In this document: one piece after another, positions 18,758-27,267 of the stretch
Layout: each line of letters begins with the position of its first letter
Numbering within the stretch: the stretch's first letter is position 1
Source: Bacillota bacterium
Lineage (GTDB): Bacteria > Bacillota > Clostridia > Tissierellales > Sedimentibacteraceae
NCBI GenBank assembly: GCA_023453025.1
Contig: JAEXUD010000062.1
Location: 104,706-168,705, forward strand
Direction of reading: 5' to 3'
DNA: 64,000 bases
The notes under the pieces: generated by a model
What the model saw: only the letters and a program-made list of their open reading frames with translations
Database searches by the model: none
Told to the model about the DNA's origin: nothing
Made by a program: the position numbers and the translations under genes

Positions 18758-19108
18758 ATGGCAAGAGTTAAAAGAGCTGTAAATGCAAAGAAAAACCATA
18801 GAAAAGTACTGAAACTTGCTAAAGGATATTACGGAGCAAAGAGTAAATTATATAAAACAGCAAATCAAGCAGTTATGAAATCACTTTCATATGCTTATGT
18901 AGGCAGAAAATTAAGAAAGAGAGAGTTCAGACAGCTTTGGATTGCAAGAATTAATGCAGCCGCAAGACAAAACGGTTTATCATACAGCAAATTTATAAAT
19001 TTATTAAAACAAAACAATATAGAAATAAACAGAAAAATGCTTTCAGAAATGGCTATTTACGATCCAGCAGGATTCACAAGCCTCGTAGAACAAGTAAAAG
19101 CAAGCTAA
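18758..19108 (+). CDS. rplT: 50S ribosomal protein L20
   Basis: A 116-residue protein with [47 protein letters not shown] and [10 protein letters not shown], all standard L20 blocks. L20 is an early-assembly 23S rRNA-binding protein and the probable repressor of its own operon through the leader at 17783. A structured repeat begins directly after the stop codon. Confidence 0.97.
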   Translation: MARVKRAVNAKKNHRKVLKLAKGYYGAKSKLYKTANQAVMKSLSYAYVGRKLRKREFRQLWIARINAAARQNGLSYSKFINLLKQNNIEINRKMLSEMAIYDPAGFTSLVEQVKAS

Positions 19109-19225
19109 AGCCCTAACCCTATTTTTCAGAGTCTTTTTTCTGAAAAATAGCGGTAGGTCTTATGCAGCGCAATCCAAATTTGTGCGACTGGCAAAGAGCG
19201 GACAAATTTGTGATGAAGCCTGCTA
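19109..19225 (+). repeat. Structured dispersed element, copy 1
   Basis: Begins right after the rplT stop. Hairpin 1: CTATTTTTCAGA (19119-19130) with TCTGAAAAATAG (19139-19150). Hairpin 2: ATC-CAAATTTGT (19172-19183) with ACAAATTTG-T-GAT (19202-19214). A bulged outer stem joins AGCGGTAGGTCTT to the AAGCCTGCT region. Copy 2 at 26978-27091 keeps this layout, including the bulged T and TAGGTCTTnTGCA, but with changed and compensated stem bases. I do not recognise it as a named RNA family. Confidence 0.65.
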
Positions 19226-19244
19226 AAGCCTTTATAAGAATTAT

Positions 19245-19270
19245 AAGACTGTATTAGACAGTCTTTTTAT
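19245..19270 (+). terminator. Terminator of the infC operon
   Basis: AAGACTGT (19245-19252) pairs with ACAGTCTT (19258-19265) around ATTAG, followed by TTT and further T-rich sequence. Confidence 0.85.
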
Positions 19271-19277
19271 TTTTATA

Positions 19278-19305
19278 TTGAAATTATAAAAAAAAGTGAT
19301 ATAAT
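19278..19305 (+). promoter_or_regulatory. Predicted promoter of ktrBA
   Basis: TTGAAA (19278-19283) and TATAAT (19300-19305) with a 16-base spacer, 67 bases before the ktrB start. Confidence 0.6.
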
Positions 19306-19371
19306 CAAGGAACAAAGTAATAAGTGCATAAATTAACATGATTTGTGCATTATTTATGTTAAGAGGTAATT

Positions 19372-20727
19372 ATGAAATATTCAGACAGAAAATTTAATAA
19401 AATCAAAAAAAATCCTTACATAATTTTTTTCTTTGGTTTTACAATAATAATATTTATTGGGACAGCGCTTCTGTCTCTTCCTTTTGCATCCGTGAGTGGA
19501 CGAAGTATAGGATTAGTAAACGCACTTTTTACTGCTACATCTGCTACATGTGTTACCGGACTTATTGTTGTAAATACTGCAACTCATTGGACAGTCTTTG
19601 GAAAAGTGGTCATTATAATTTTAATTCAGATAGGCGGATTGGGAGTTATGACCATGACAGCCATGATTTCTTTCTTTATAGGCAAAAGAATATCTCTTAA
19701 AACAAGATTATTAATAATGGAAGAAAGAAATGTAGATGAGCTTCAGGGAGTTGTCAGACTAACTAAAAATATACTGTTTTTTACATTTGGCATTGAGTTT
19801 TTAGGTGCTGTATTATTTTCATTTGTTTTCATCAGAGATTATGGGGTTGCAAAAGGAATAGGATATTCTTTATTTCATGCAATTTCATCATTCTGCAACG
19901 CAGGCTTTGATTTGATAGGAAACAGCATGGTTAATTATGTGGACAATCCGATAATTACTGTAGCCGTATGTACTCTGGTTGTAGTAGGAGGTATTGGGTA
20001 TTTTGTTTTCTGGGATATATATGAAAGCAAAAACTTTCATAGACTTACACTTCATTCAAAGCTGGTGTTGGTTTTCACAGGAATTTTATTGTCATTAGGA
20101 GTTGTGCTGCTATTTGCATTGGAGCATAACAATCCCGGCACTATGGGAAATCTTGATTGGTCAGGCAAATTAAATGCATCAATTTTTCAGGCTGTTAATC
20201 CAAGAACTGCAGGTTTTAATTCCATACCTATTGAAAATCTAAGGATGGCAACGGCAACCATAATTATCGTACTTATGTTCATAGGCGGTTCACCTGCATC
20301 TACAGCCGGCGGTATAAAAACGACAACATTTGCAGTATTGTTGGTTTCGTTTTATAATCTATTCAAGGGCAAAAGGGATTTTGAGGTTTTTGAACGAAGA
20401 ATACTTCCGGAAACTACTATCAGAGCAGCTGCGATATTATTGTTATCGCTTATGCTGATTTTGGTTTTTTCCATTATATTGTCAGTCACTGAAGAAGCGA
20501 CAGGCTATAGCTATATAGATATACTTTTTGAGACTGTGTCTGCTTTTGGAACTGTTGGATTATCGAGAGGTATGACTCCGTTTTTAAGCAATGGTGGAAA
20601 AATATTGTTATCAATGCTGATGTTAATCGGAAGAATCGGACCGATGACTGTTGCGTATGCATTTTTGAAACAAAATAAAAATATAGGAAATTATACCTAT
20701 CCTGAAGGTAAGGTTATAATAGGATAA
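19372..20727 (+). CDS. ktrB: Potassium uptake channel protein KtrB (TrkH family)
   Basis: Integral membrane potassium transporter of 451 residues made of four M1-P-M2 units. The four selectivity loops are visible: TSATCVTGL, SSFCNAGFD, NPRTAGFN and SAFGTVGLS. The gate-forming region of the third unit has the typical GGSPASTAGGIKTTT. AAGAGG precedes the ATG. The next gene encodes the RCK regulator, and this pairing with lengths near 450 and 215 residues fits Ktr rather than Trk. Confidence 0.93.
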   Translation: MKYSDRKFNKIKKNPYIIFFFGFTIIIFIGTALLSLPFASVSGRSIGLVNALFTATSATCVTGLIVVNTATHWTVFGKVVIIILIQIGGLGVMTMTAMISFFIGKRISLKTRLLIMEERNVDELQGVVRLTKNILFFTFGIEFLGAVLFSFVFIRDYGVAKGIGYSLFHAISSFCNAGFDLIGNSMVNYVDNPIITVAVCTLVVVGGIGYFVFWDIYESKNFHRLTLHSKLVLVFTGILLSLGVVLLFALEHNNPGTMGNLDWSGKLNASIFQAVNPRTAGFNSIPIENLRMATATIIIVLMFIGGSPASTAGGIKTTTFAVLLVSFYNLFKGKRDFEVFERRILPETTIRAAAILLLSLMLILVFSIILSVTEEATGYSYIDILFETVSAFGTVGLSRGMTPFLSNGGKILLSMLMLIGRIGPMTVAYAFLKQNKNIGNYTYPEGKVIIG

Positions 20728-20736
20728 AGGAGGATT

Positions 20737-21384
20737 ATGAAACAGATAATTGTAATAGGCTGCGGAAGATTTGGATATTCTACCGCAAAAACATTGACAA
20801 AGCTTGGACATGATGTAATGGTTGTGGATCAGAATGCGGATATAATAAAGGAAATATCAGAATACGTGGCTCATGCTGTACAAATGGATGCTATAGATGA
20901 AGCTTCCTTCAGAACAATAGGCTTGAGAAATTTTGACGTTGCAATCATAGCAATCGGCTCTGATTTACAAGCTTCAATTATGGGTACGTTGATTGCGAAG
21001 GAGGCCGGTGTTCCGCTTGTTATAGCAAAGGCTGCCAATGAAACTCATGGAAGAGTTCTAAGTAAAATTGGTGCAGATAAGATTATATATCCTGAAAGAG
21101 ATATGGGTATCAGAGTTGCGTATGGATTGGTATCGCCTAATATACTGGATGTAATTGAATTTTCTCCTGATTACAGCATAGTTGAAACTGTTGCACCGGA
21201 GGAATGGGAAGAAAAAACATTAAATGATTTAAACTTAGGAAGGCATGGTATGACAGTTATTGCAATAAAAACAGGAGAGCATATAAACATTGTTCCTTCT
21301 GCGGACACAGCTATAAATAAGGATGATGTTATTGTTATTCTTGGAAGCAATAAAAATTTGAAAGTAATCGGGGATATAAAATAG
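20737..21384 (+). CDS. ktrA: Potassium uptake regulatory subunit KtrA (RCK)
   Basis: A 215-residue cytosolic protein with an N-terminal Rossmann RCK domain (IVIGCGRFGYSTAKTL and the acidic VVDQNAD that ends strand 2) and a C-terminal RCK-C domain from about residue 135. It forms a ring that gates KtrB in response to nucleotides. It follows ktrB by 9 bases with AAGGAGG before the ATG. Confidence 0.93.
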   Translation: MKQIIVIGCGRFGYSTAKTLTKLGHDVMVVDQNADIIKEISEYVAHAVQMDAIDEASFRTIGLRNFDVAIIAIGSDLQASIMGTLIAKEAGVPLVIAKAANETHGRVLSKIGADKIIYPERDMGIRVAYGLVSPNILDVIEFSPDYSIVETVAPEEWEEKTLNDLNLGRHGMTVIAIKTGEHINIVPSADTAINKDDVIVILGSNKNLKVIGDIK

Positions 21385-21411
21385 ACAAATTTATTATCAG
21401 TGCAGGTGCTT

Positions 21412-22200
21412 ATGGATATTATCAAAAGTAAAGATAACAGCAAAATTAAATATGTTCGTTCACTTGGTTCTAAGAAAAACCGTGATGAAGAAAATGCATT
21501 TATTGTTGAAGGAATTAAGTTCGTAAATGAAGCAATAAAGGAAAAAGCTCATATAATGTATTTAATATTCTCAGAAGGTGCATTTGAAAAAACAGAAATA
21601 AAGAAGCTTCACAATCTTTCCTTAGAATCAAAAACAGAATCAATGCTATGTGATGAAACTGTTTTTAATTCTATAACTGATACCATAAGCAGTCAGGGCG
21701 TGATTGCTGTTATAAAAAAGAAAAAATATTCTGAAACACAGGATGATTGTAATTTCGCCATATTTTGTGACCGCATTCAGGACCCTGGCAATCTTGGCAC
21801 TATTATCAGGACAGCAGATGCCTTTGGTCCCGCAGTTGTTATTTTAAACAGGGGATGCGTTGATGTCTATAATCCTAAAGTTATAAGAGCATCAGCCGGA
21901 GCAATATTCAGAGTTCCCTTTATCCACATGGATTCAGATAAAGAAATAATTAATTTATTGAAAAAATCAGATTTCAAAATTATTTCCACTGTTATAGAGT
22001 CAAAGTATTCTTTTGAAGACATGGAAAAGGAAGATAAAATTTGCATTGTAATCGGAAATGAAGGGCAAGGAGTTTCACAGGAAATAGTCGATAAGTCCCA
22101 TATGAGCATAACCATAAAAATGTCAGGACGTGCGGAATCATTGAATGCATCAATAGCGGCAGGTATTAGCATTTACGAAATCAGAAAAAAATTGTTGTAA
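21412..22200 (+). CDS. SpoU/TrmH family RNA 2'-O-methyltransferase
   Basis: About 262 residues with an N-terminal substrate-binding domain (KNRDEENAFIVEGIKFVNEA) and a SPOUT catalytic domain. The three SPOUT motifs are visible: DRIQDPGNLGTIIRTADAFG, CIVIGNEGQGVS and MSGRAESLNASIAAGI. It methylates ribose in rRNA or tRNA; the target is unknown. ATG 21412 is preferred over GTG 21400 because the protein then starts in family style, but neither has a strong ribosome-binding site. In many Firmicutes a gene of this family lies just upstream of pheST, as here. Confidence 0.9.
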   Translation: MDIIKSKDNSKIKYVRSLGSKKNRDEENAFIVEGIKFVNEAIKEKAHIMYLIFSEGAFEKTEIKKLHNLSLESKTESMLCDETVFNSITDTISSQGVIAVIKKKKYSETQDDCNFAIFCDRIQDPGNLGTIIRTADAFGPAVVILNRGCVDVYNPKVIRASAGAIFRVPFIHMDSDKEIINLLKKSDFKIISTVIESKYSFEDMEKEDKICIVIGNEGQGVSQEIVDKSHMSITIKMSGRAESLNASIAAGISIYEIRKKLL

Positions 22201-22242
22201 TATAATTTTTCATCTGATATAATCTGATTATTAATGAAATTC

Positions 22243-22263
22243 TGGGGCTGTCCCCAAATTTTT
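22243..22263 (+). terminator. Short GC hairpin with T run
   Basis: TGGGG (22243-22247) pairs with CCCCA (22252-22256), then AATTTTTAAATT. It may end the ktrBA-methyltransferase unit. The stem is short. Confidence 0.4.
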
Positions 22264-22269
22264 AAATTG

Positions 22270-22571
22270 AATAATTAAGCAATGAAAAAGTTTAGTAGGC
22301 ATAAAGCATGTTTTTTAGAGAGAAATCATCACGGCTGAAAGTGATTTTAGAACAATTATGCTGAATATTCGCTTTGGAGCTTGCAGAATGAAGTAACAGT
22401 AGTTTTGCACGGTAGCAATATCGTTATATAAATGAGGCTTTCAATTAATAGAAAGTATCATGTCATCCTGAACGATAGCGAATGTTCAGAATGACAGTGA
22501 TAATTATTGATAATTGAAAGTGAAAAGAGTGGTATCGCGAAACTTCGCCTCTTATAGGGTGAGGTTTTTTT
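22270..22571 (+). promoter_or_regulatory. T-box riboswitch controlling pheST
   Basis: Stem I shows AGAGAG (22317-22322) and GGCTGAAAG (22333-22341). The candidate specifier is TTC at 22368-22370 (Phe), followed by CTTTGGAGC. The T-box sequence is AGAGTGGTATCGCG (22526-22539), close to the consensus AGGGTGGNACCGCG. The competing terminator pairs AACTTCGCC (22541-22549) with GGTGAGGTT (22558-22566) followed by T residues. Uncharged tRNA-Phe would stabilise the antiterminator. Stem III (22438-22447 with 22511-22520) contains an inserted repeat. This fills the 434-base gap. Confidence 0.9.
22456..22502. repeat. TGTCATyCTGAG hairpin repeat, copy B, inside the T-box
   Basis: TATCA-TGTCATCCTGAAC (22456-22473) pairs with GTTCAGAATGACA-G-TGATA (22484-22502), with one mismatch and one bulge. 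Flanking CTTTCAATTA and TAATTGAAAG continue the stem. It is the core of the repeat family without the GAGATTC arms. Confidence 0.8.
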
Positions 22572-22634
22572 GTATGCCGCTTTGGTGAATGAGACTGTAT
22601 GCAAATATTATTCATAAAATAATAGGAGGTATTT

Positions 22635-23669
22635 ATGAAAGAGCAGTTACTTAAATTAAGAACTGAAATTTTAAATCAATTAAAGAATTGCAGCGACATT
22701 TCTGATATTGAAAAAATTAGAGTTCAGTGTTTGGGAAAAAAAGGAGAATTGACTGCAATATTAAGGTCAATGGGAAGCTTGTCAGAAGAAGAAAGACCTG
22801 AAATGGGAAAACTGGCAAATGAAGTACGTGCAATTATAGAAGAAGGAATTAAAACAATAAAGGATGAGATAAGTGCCAAAGAACAGACGCGGAAAGTAAA
22901 ATCTGAAATTCTTGATATAACTATGCCTGGCAGAATTCCTGAAATAGGAAGAAGACATCCGCTGATTCAGGTAAAGGAAGAATTAGAGAGCGTATTTATG
23001 CGCATGGGCTACGATGTAGTAAGCGGACCTGAAATTGAAACAATTGAAAATAACTTTGACGATTTAAATGCTCCATATGACCATCCCTCAAGAGACTGGT
23101 CAGACACATTCTATATATCCGATGACTTGTTACTAAGAACTCATACATCACCTGTAGAAATAAGAGCAATGAAAGAAGCAGTAAGGGAAAATAAGCTTCC
23201 AATCAGAATGGTTTGTACAGGAAGGACCTTCCGATTTGACGATGTAGATGATACCCACTCCCCGATGTTCCATCAAATGGAGTGTCTTGTTGTAGATAAA
23301 GGAGTTACCTTGGCTAATTTAAAAGACTCTATAGACCAATTTGTCAAGGAGTTATTTGGCAGTGATATGAAAACACGCTTCAGACCACATAACTTCCCGT
23401 TTACTGAGCCAAGCGCGGAGGTAGATGTATCTTGCCCGATATGTATGGGCAAAGGATGCTCCGCATGTCATGGAACAGGCTGGAGTATGGAGCTTCTTGG
23501 CTGTGGTATGACTCATCCGAATGTTTTGAGAAACTGCGGCATTGATCCTGAAATTTATTCAGGGTATGCATTTGGCATGGGTATAGACAGAGTTGCAATG
23601 GTTAAGTACGGAATTCCTAATATCAGGCTGTTGTTCGAAAATGACGTTAGATTCTTAAAACAATTCTAG
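22635..23669 (+). CDS. pheS: Phenylalanine-tRNA ligase alpha subunit
   Basis: Class II synthetase catalytic subunit of 344 residues; it attaches Phe to tRNA-Phe as an alpha2-beta2 enzyme. The N-terminal coiled-coil arm is followed by the catalytic core with RRHPLIQVKEELESVFM, HTSPVEIRAM, RFDDVDDTHSPMFHQME and GMGIDRVAMVKYGI. The Cys-rich insertion CPICMGKGCSACHGTGW is common in Firmicutes PheS. GGAGG precedes the ATG. Expression is under the T-box upstream. Confidence 0.97.
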   Translation: MKEQLLKLRTEILNQLKNCSDISDIEKIRVQCLGKKGELTAILRSMGSLSEEERPEMGKLANEVRAIIEEGIKTIKDEISAKEQTRKVKSEILDITMPGRIPEIGRRHPLIQVKEELESVFMRMGYDVVSGPEIETIENNFDDLNAPYDHPSRDWSDTFYISDDLLLRTHTSPVEIRAMKEAVRENKLPIRMVCTGRTFRFDDVDDTHSPMFHQMECLVVDKGVTLANLKDSIDQFVKELFGSDMKTRFRPHNFPFTEPSAEVDVSCPICMGKGCSACHGTGWSMELLGCGMTHPNVLRNCGIDPEIYSGYAFGMGIDRVAMVKYGIPNIRLLFENDVRFLKQF

Positions 23670-23678
23670 GAGGTTATT

Positions 23679-26075
23679 ATGTTAGTACCTATAAAATGGA
23701 TGAAGCAATATGTAGAAATTAATACAGATGACAAGACCTTATCAGATAAACTGACACTTACCGGTTCTCACGTAGATGCAGTAATCGATTATACTAAGGA
23801 TGTGATAAATGTAGTAACAGGTAAAATAATTGAATTAGAAAAACATCCAAATGCCGATAAGCTTGTTGTTACACAAATTGATATAAATAAAGAAGAAACT
23901 GTGCAGATTATTACAGGAGCAAAAAATGTAAAGGCAGGAGATGTTGTTCCTGTCTGCCTGGAAGGCGCAGTGCTTCCAAACGGACTTAAAATAAAGAAAA
24001 CCAACTTCAGAGGTCTTCCGTCATACGGAATGATGTGCTCCTATGAGGAGCTGGGTTTTGATGACAAGGTAATTCCGAAGGAAGCAAGAGACGGTATAGC
24101 AATTCTTCCGCCGGACACAGAGCTGGGAAAGGATATAAAAGATATTCTGGAGCTTGACGGAAGTGCACTGGAGGTTGAGGTAACATTCAACAGGCCTGAT
24201 TGCTTGAATATTGTAGGAATGGCAAGGGAAACGGCAGCTACCTTGGGAACAAAATTCAAATTTCCCGAGATAAATATAAAAAATGAACAAGGAAGTATAA
24301 ATGAATATTTAAATGCAGTTGAAATAATTGACGGAGAGCTTTGCTCACGTTTCTATGCAAAGGTGATTAAGGATTTGAAGATTGGGCCGTCACCGCTCTG
24401 GATGCAAAGAACATTGATGGATGCCGGAATGAGACCTATAAATAATATAGTAGATGTTACAAACTTTGTAATGCTTGAGCTGGGGCAGCCCCTTCACGCA
24501 TACAATTTAGAAGCATTAGAAGGAAGAAAACTGGCAGCAAGAAGAGCTTACACGGGTGAAAAAATTGTTACCATAGACCAGAACGAGCGAAAACTTGACG
24601 AAAATATGCTTGTTATAGCAGACGGAGAAAAACCGGCATGTATAGCAGGTGTTATGGGAGGTTATTACTCTGAAATTAATGACGATACAAAAGTCATGGT
24701 TTTAGAAAGCGCAAATTTCAATCCAAAATCAATAAGAGAAACATCCAAAAAACTGGGAATGCGTTCTGAAGCGTCAGCGAGAAATGAAAAGCCCATAAGC
24801 TACGTCATGGTGAAATATGCAGCTGAGAGAGCATGCCAGCTTATAGAAATGATTGGTGCCGGAACAGTTGTGGGCGGATACCTGGAAGCAGGTAAAAATG
24901 AATATGTTCCCCCTGTAGTAACACTCAGACCTCACAGAGTTAAATGGCTGTTAGGAATAGATATACCTGTAGAAGATATGCTTAATTATTTAAACACACT
25001 TGAAATTGAATCAAGCTTTGACGGCGAAAAGATTATAAGCAAAATTCCATATTTCAGAACAGATATTGAGCAGGAAGCCGATTTGATAGAAGAGGTCGGA
25101 AGAATTTACGGCTTTGAGAATATTCCTTCACAGCCTTTATTGGGAAGCACAAGAGTCGGGAGAAAATCAGAAAAGCGCATGCTTGAGGATCATATTAAAA
25201 CAATCCTATGTGGTATGGGTCTTTATGAAATTACAACCTATTCATTCATAAGCCCTAAATCTTATGACAACATTGAAGCTCCGAAAGACAGTTCGCTTAG
25301 AAATTACGTCAGGATACTGAATCCGTTAGGAGAAGATTTCAGTTCCATGAGAACAACCCTGATTCCTAATATGATGGAGGTAATTCAAAGAAATTCTAAC
25401 AGAGGCGTTGATGATGCGAGATTATATGAGGCAGGGAGTATATTTGTCCCAAAGGATCAGCCGGTTACACAAGAGCCTTATGAAATAATGAAGCTTTGCA
25501 TAGGTATGTATGGCAAATATGATTTCTATGATTTGAAGGGTATAATTGATGGAATTTTATCGAGACTTGGAATAACTGTTTCATTAAAACCGGTAAAGGA
25601 TAATACTACCTTCCATCCGGGAAGAACAGCAGCAATGTATATAAATGATGACTTAATCGGTATTTATGGGGAAGCCAGTCCAAAGACACTGGCTAATTAT
25701 GGCTTGGATCACAAGGTATACCTGGCTGAACTGGATATTGAAAAGATTACTGAATATAAAAACACAAACTGGAAGCACCAGGCTCTTCCGAAATATCCTG
25801 CAATGGTCAGAGATATAGCAGTAATTGTCAAGGATGAGATACTTGCAGGAGAAATGATTGAAGTAATAGAAGCTGTTAATCCGCATTTAATTGAAAGTGT
25901 AGAGCTATTTGATATATACAAGGGAGAACACATAGAGGAAGGATTTAAAAGTGTTGCATTCTCAGTAACCTACAGAAATAAGGAAAGAACATTAAAGGAC
26001 AAGGAAGTTGAGAATATTCACAATAAAATTCTTCAGGACCTTGAAAACAAGTTCGAAGCTAAATTAAGGCTGTAA
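23679..26075 (+). CDS. pheT: Phenylalanine-tRNA ligase beta subunit
   Basis: A 798-residue protein of the usual bacterial size. In order it has an OB-type tRNA-binding domain (about 40-150), B1/B3-B4 editing domains with MRPINNIVDVTNFVMLELG, the B5 domain, a catalytic-like core, and a C-terminal FDX-ACB anticodon-binding domain (PKYPAMVRDIAVIVKDE to the end). It follows pheS by 9 bases with AGGAGG before the ATG. Confidence 0.97.
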   Translation: MLVPIKWMKQYVEINTDDKTLSDKLTLTGSHVDAVIDYTKDVINVVTGKIIELEKHPNADKLVVTQIDINKEETVQIITGAKNVKAGDVVPVCLEGAVLPNGLKIKKTNFRGLPSYGMMCSYEELGFDDKVIPKEARDGIAILPPDTELGKDIKDILELDGSALEVEVTFNRPDCLNIVGMARETAATLGTKFKFPEINIKNEQGSINEYLNAVEIIDGELCSRFYAKVIKDLKIGPSPLWMQRTLMDAGMRPINNIVDVTNFVMLELGQPLHAYNLEALEGRKLAARRAYTGEKIVTIDQNERKLDENMLVIADGEKPACIAGVMGGYYSEINDDTKVMVLESANFNPKSIRETSKKLGMRSEASARNEKPISYVMVKYAAERACQLIEMIGAGTVVGGYLEAGKNEYVPPVVTLRPHRVKWLLGIDIPVEDMLNYLNTLEIESSFDGEKIISKIPYFRTDIEQEADLIEEVGRIYGFENIPSQPLLGSTRVGRKSEKRMLEDHIKTILCGMGLYEITTYSFISPKSYDNIEAPKDSSLRNYVRILNPLGEDFSSMRTTLIPNMMEVIQRNSNRGVDDARLYEAGSIFVPKDQPVTQEPYEIMKLCIGMYGKYDFYDLKGIIDGILSRLGITVSLKPVKDNTTFHPGRTAAMYINDDLIGIYGEASPKTLANYGLDHKVYLAELDIEKITEYKNTNWKHQALPKYPAMVRDIAVIVKDEILAGEMIEVIEAVNPHLIESVELFDIYKGEHIEEGFKSVAFSVTYRNKERTLKDKEVENIHNKILQDLENKFEAKLRL

Positions 26076-26083
26076 ATATTTAT

Positions 26084-26182
26084 GAGGTTCTTCACTCGTT
26101 CAAGGTGATAAGTGCAGTAAAGCAGGACACTGTGACCACGCACTGTCATTCTGAACCGAAGGTGAAGAATCTCTTCTTTTTT
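26084..26182. repeat. TGTCATyCTGAG hairpin repeat, copy C
   Basis: GAGGTTCTTCAC (26084-26095) pairs with GTGAAGAATCTC (26162-26173), including one G-T pair. The interior carries CACTGTCATTCTGAACC. A T run follows, so it probably ends the pheST transcript. Confidence 0.75.
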
Positions 26183-26184
26183 AT

Positions 26185-26213
26185 TTGACTTGAAAATAAT
26201 ATAAAGGTATAAT
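26185..26213 (+). promoter_or_regulatory. Predicted promoter of lgt
   Basis: TTGACT (26185-26190) and TATAAT (26208-26213) with a 17-base spacer, 35 bases before the start codon. Confidence 0.75.
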
Positions 26214-26248
26214 TGTTAATGTTATATGACAATGGTTAGGAGGATTTT

Positions 26249-26980
26249 ATGGATCCAGTAGCATTTAAAGTATTTGGAGTTGAAATAATGTGGTATGGTG
26301 TCTTGATATCATTAGGTGTTTTGTTGGGAGTTTTGTTTGCACTTAAAGAATGCAAAAGAGTAGGGTTTAAGGAAGATAATCTTCTTGATTTTCTGCTGAT
26401 AGCAATACCTTCTGCAATTGTTGGAGCAAGGGCATACTATGTAATTTTTACATGGGACTATTACAGACTGAACCCATCTCAAATTATAAATATACGAAAC
26501 GGTGGACTGGCAATTCATGGAGCATTGATAGCCGGAATTATAGTTGGGATATTGTTTTGCAAGAAAAGAAAAATCAATGTCCTTCAGCTTTTGGATATTG
26601 TAATACCCAGTGTAGCTCTTGGTCAGTCAATTGGACGTTGGGGTAATTTTATTAATCAGGAAGCTCACGGAGGTCCTACAAATTTGCCGTGGGGAATTGT
26701 GGTGAATGGTCAAAAGGTTCATCCTACATTTTTATATGAATCGATTATAGATTTTATAATTTTTATTTTTCTGATATGGTACAGAAAAAATAAGAAAACT
26801 ACACACGGTCAGGTTTTAGCACTTTATTTTATATTATATTCTGCCGGAAGGTTCTTTGTTGAAGGCTTAAGAACTGACAGCCTGATGTTCATAGGAATGA
26901 GAGTAGCACAACTGGTAAGCTTGGGTTCAATATTAGCCGGAACAGCTCTTTGGATTTATTTGAAAAAAAAGAGGTCTTAA
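26249..26980 (+). CDS. lgt: Prolipoprotein diacylglyceryl transferase
   Basis: Membrane enzyme of 243 residues that transfers diacylglycerol from phosphatidylglycerol to the lipobox cysteine of prolipoproteins. Conserved blocks are NGGLAIHGALIAGIIVG, the signature GRWGNFINQEAHG and HPTFLYES. About seven hydrophobic segments are visible. AGGAGG is 7 bases before the ATG. The C-terminus ends KKKRS; its TAA stop is immediately followed by, or part of, the structured element copy 2. Confidence 0.95.
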   Translation: MDPVAFKVFGVEIMWYGVLISLGVLLGVLFALKECKRVGFKEDNLLDFLLIAIPSAIVGARAYYVIFTWDYYRLNPSQIINIRNGGLAIHGALIAGIIVGILFCKKRKINVLQLLDIVIPSVALGQSIGRWGNFINQEAHGGPTNLPWGIVVNGQKVHPTFLYESIIDFIIFIFLIWYRKNKKTTHGQVLALYFILYSAGRFFVEGLRTDSLMFIGMRVAQLVSLGSILAGTALWIYLKKKRS

Positions 26981-27091
26981 CCCTGTTTTCAGGAGCATTT
27001 TTTCTGATAAACAGCAGTAGGTCTTTTGCAACGACTTCCCAATTTATGAGAGCGAAGGCGAACAAATAAATTGGTGAAGGGAGACTGCGAG
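26978..27091 (+). repeat. Structured dispersed element, copy 2
   Basis: Hairpin 1: CTGTTTTCAG (26983-26992) with CTGATAAACAG (27004-27014), one bulge. Hairpin 2: CTTC-CCAATTTAT (27035-27047) with ATAAATTGG-T-GAAG (27066-27079). An outer bulged stem joins GCAG-TAGG-TCT to AGACTGC. Compared with copy 1 at 19109 the stems differ at paired positions, yet pairing and the bulged T are kept. TAACCCT at its 5' edge supplies or abuts the lgt stop codon. Confidence 0.65.
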
Positions 27092-27112
27092 AAGGTATCC
27101 ATCATTAAAACA

Positions 27113-27187
27113 GGAGATTCTATATCTGCAATTTAGGATGACAAGACAAGCTGTCATTCTGAATCGCAGATATGGAATCTTTTTTTA
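27113..27187. repeat. TGTCATyCTGAG hairpin repeat, copy D
   Basis: AGATTC and ATATCTGC (27115-27129) pair with GCAGATAT and GAATCT (27166-27180), with one extra base on each side. The inner arms TTTAGGATGACA and TGTCATTCTGAA also pair imperfectly. A T run follows. It probably ends lgt transcription before the mraZ promoter. Confidence 0.8.
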
Positions 27188-27267
27188 ATGCAAAAATACT
27201 GTTAATATCACAAATTTGTTCTTGTAAAACTTGTAGGAATATTTTTTTTGCTTTTTTTAAAATAATA

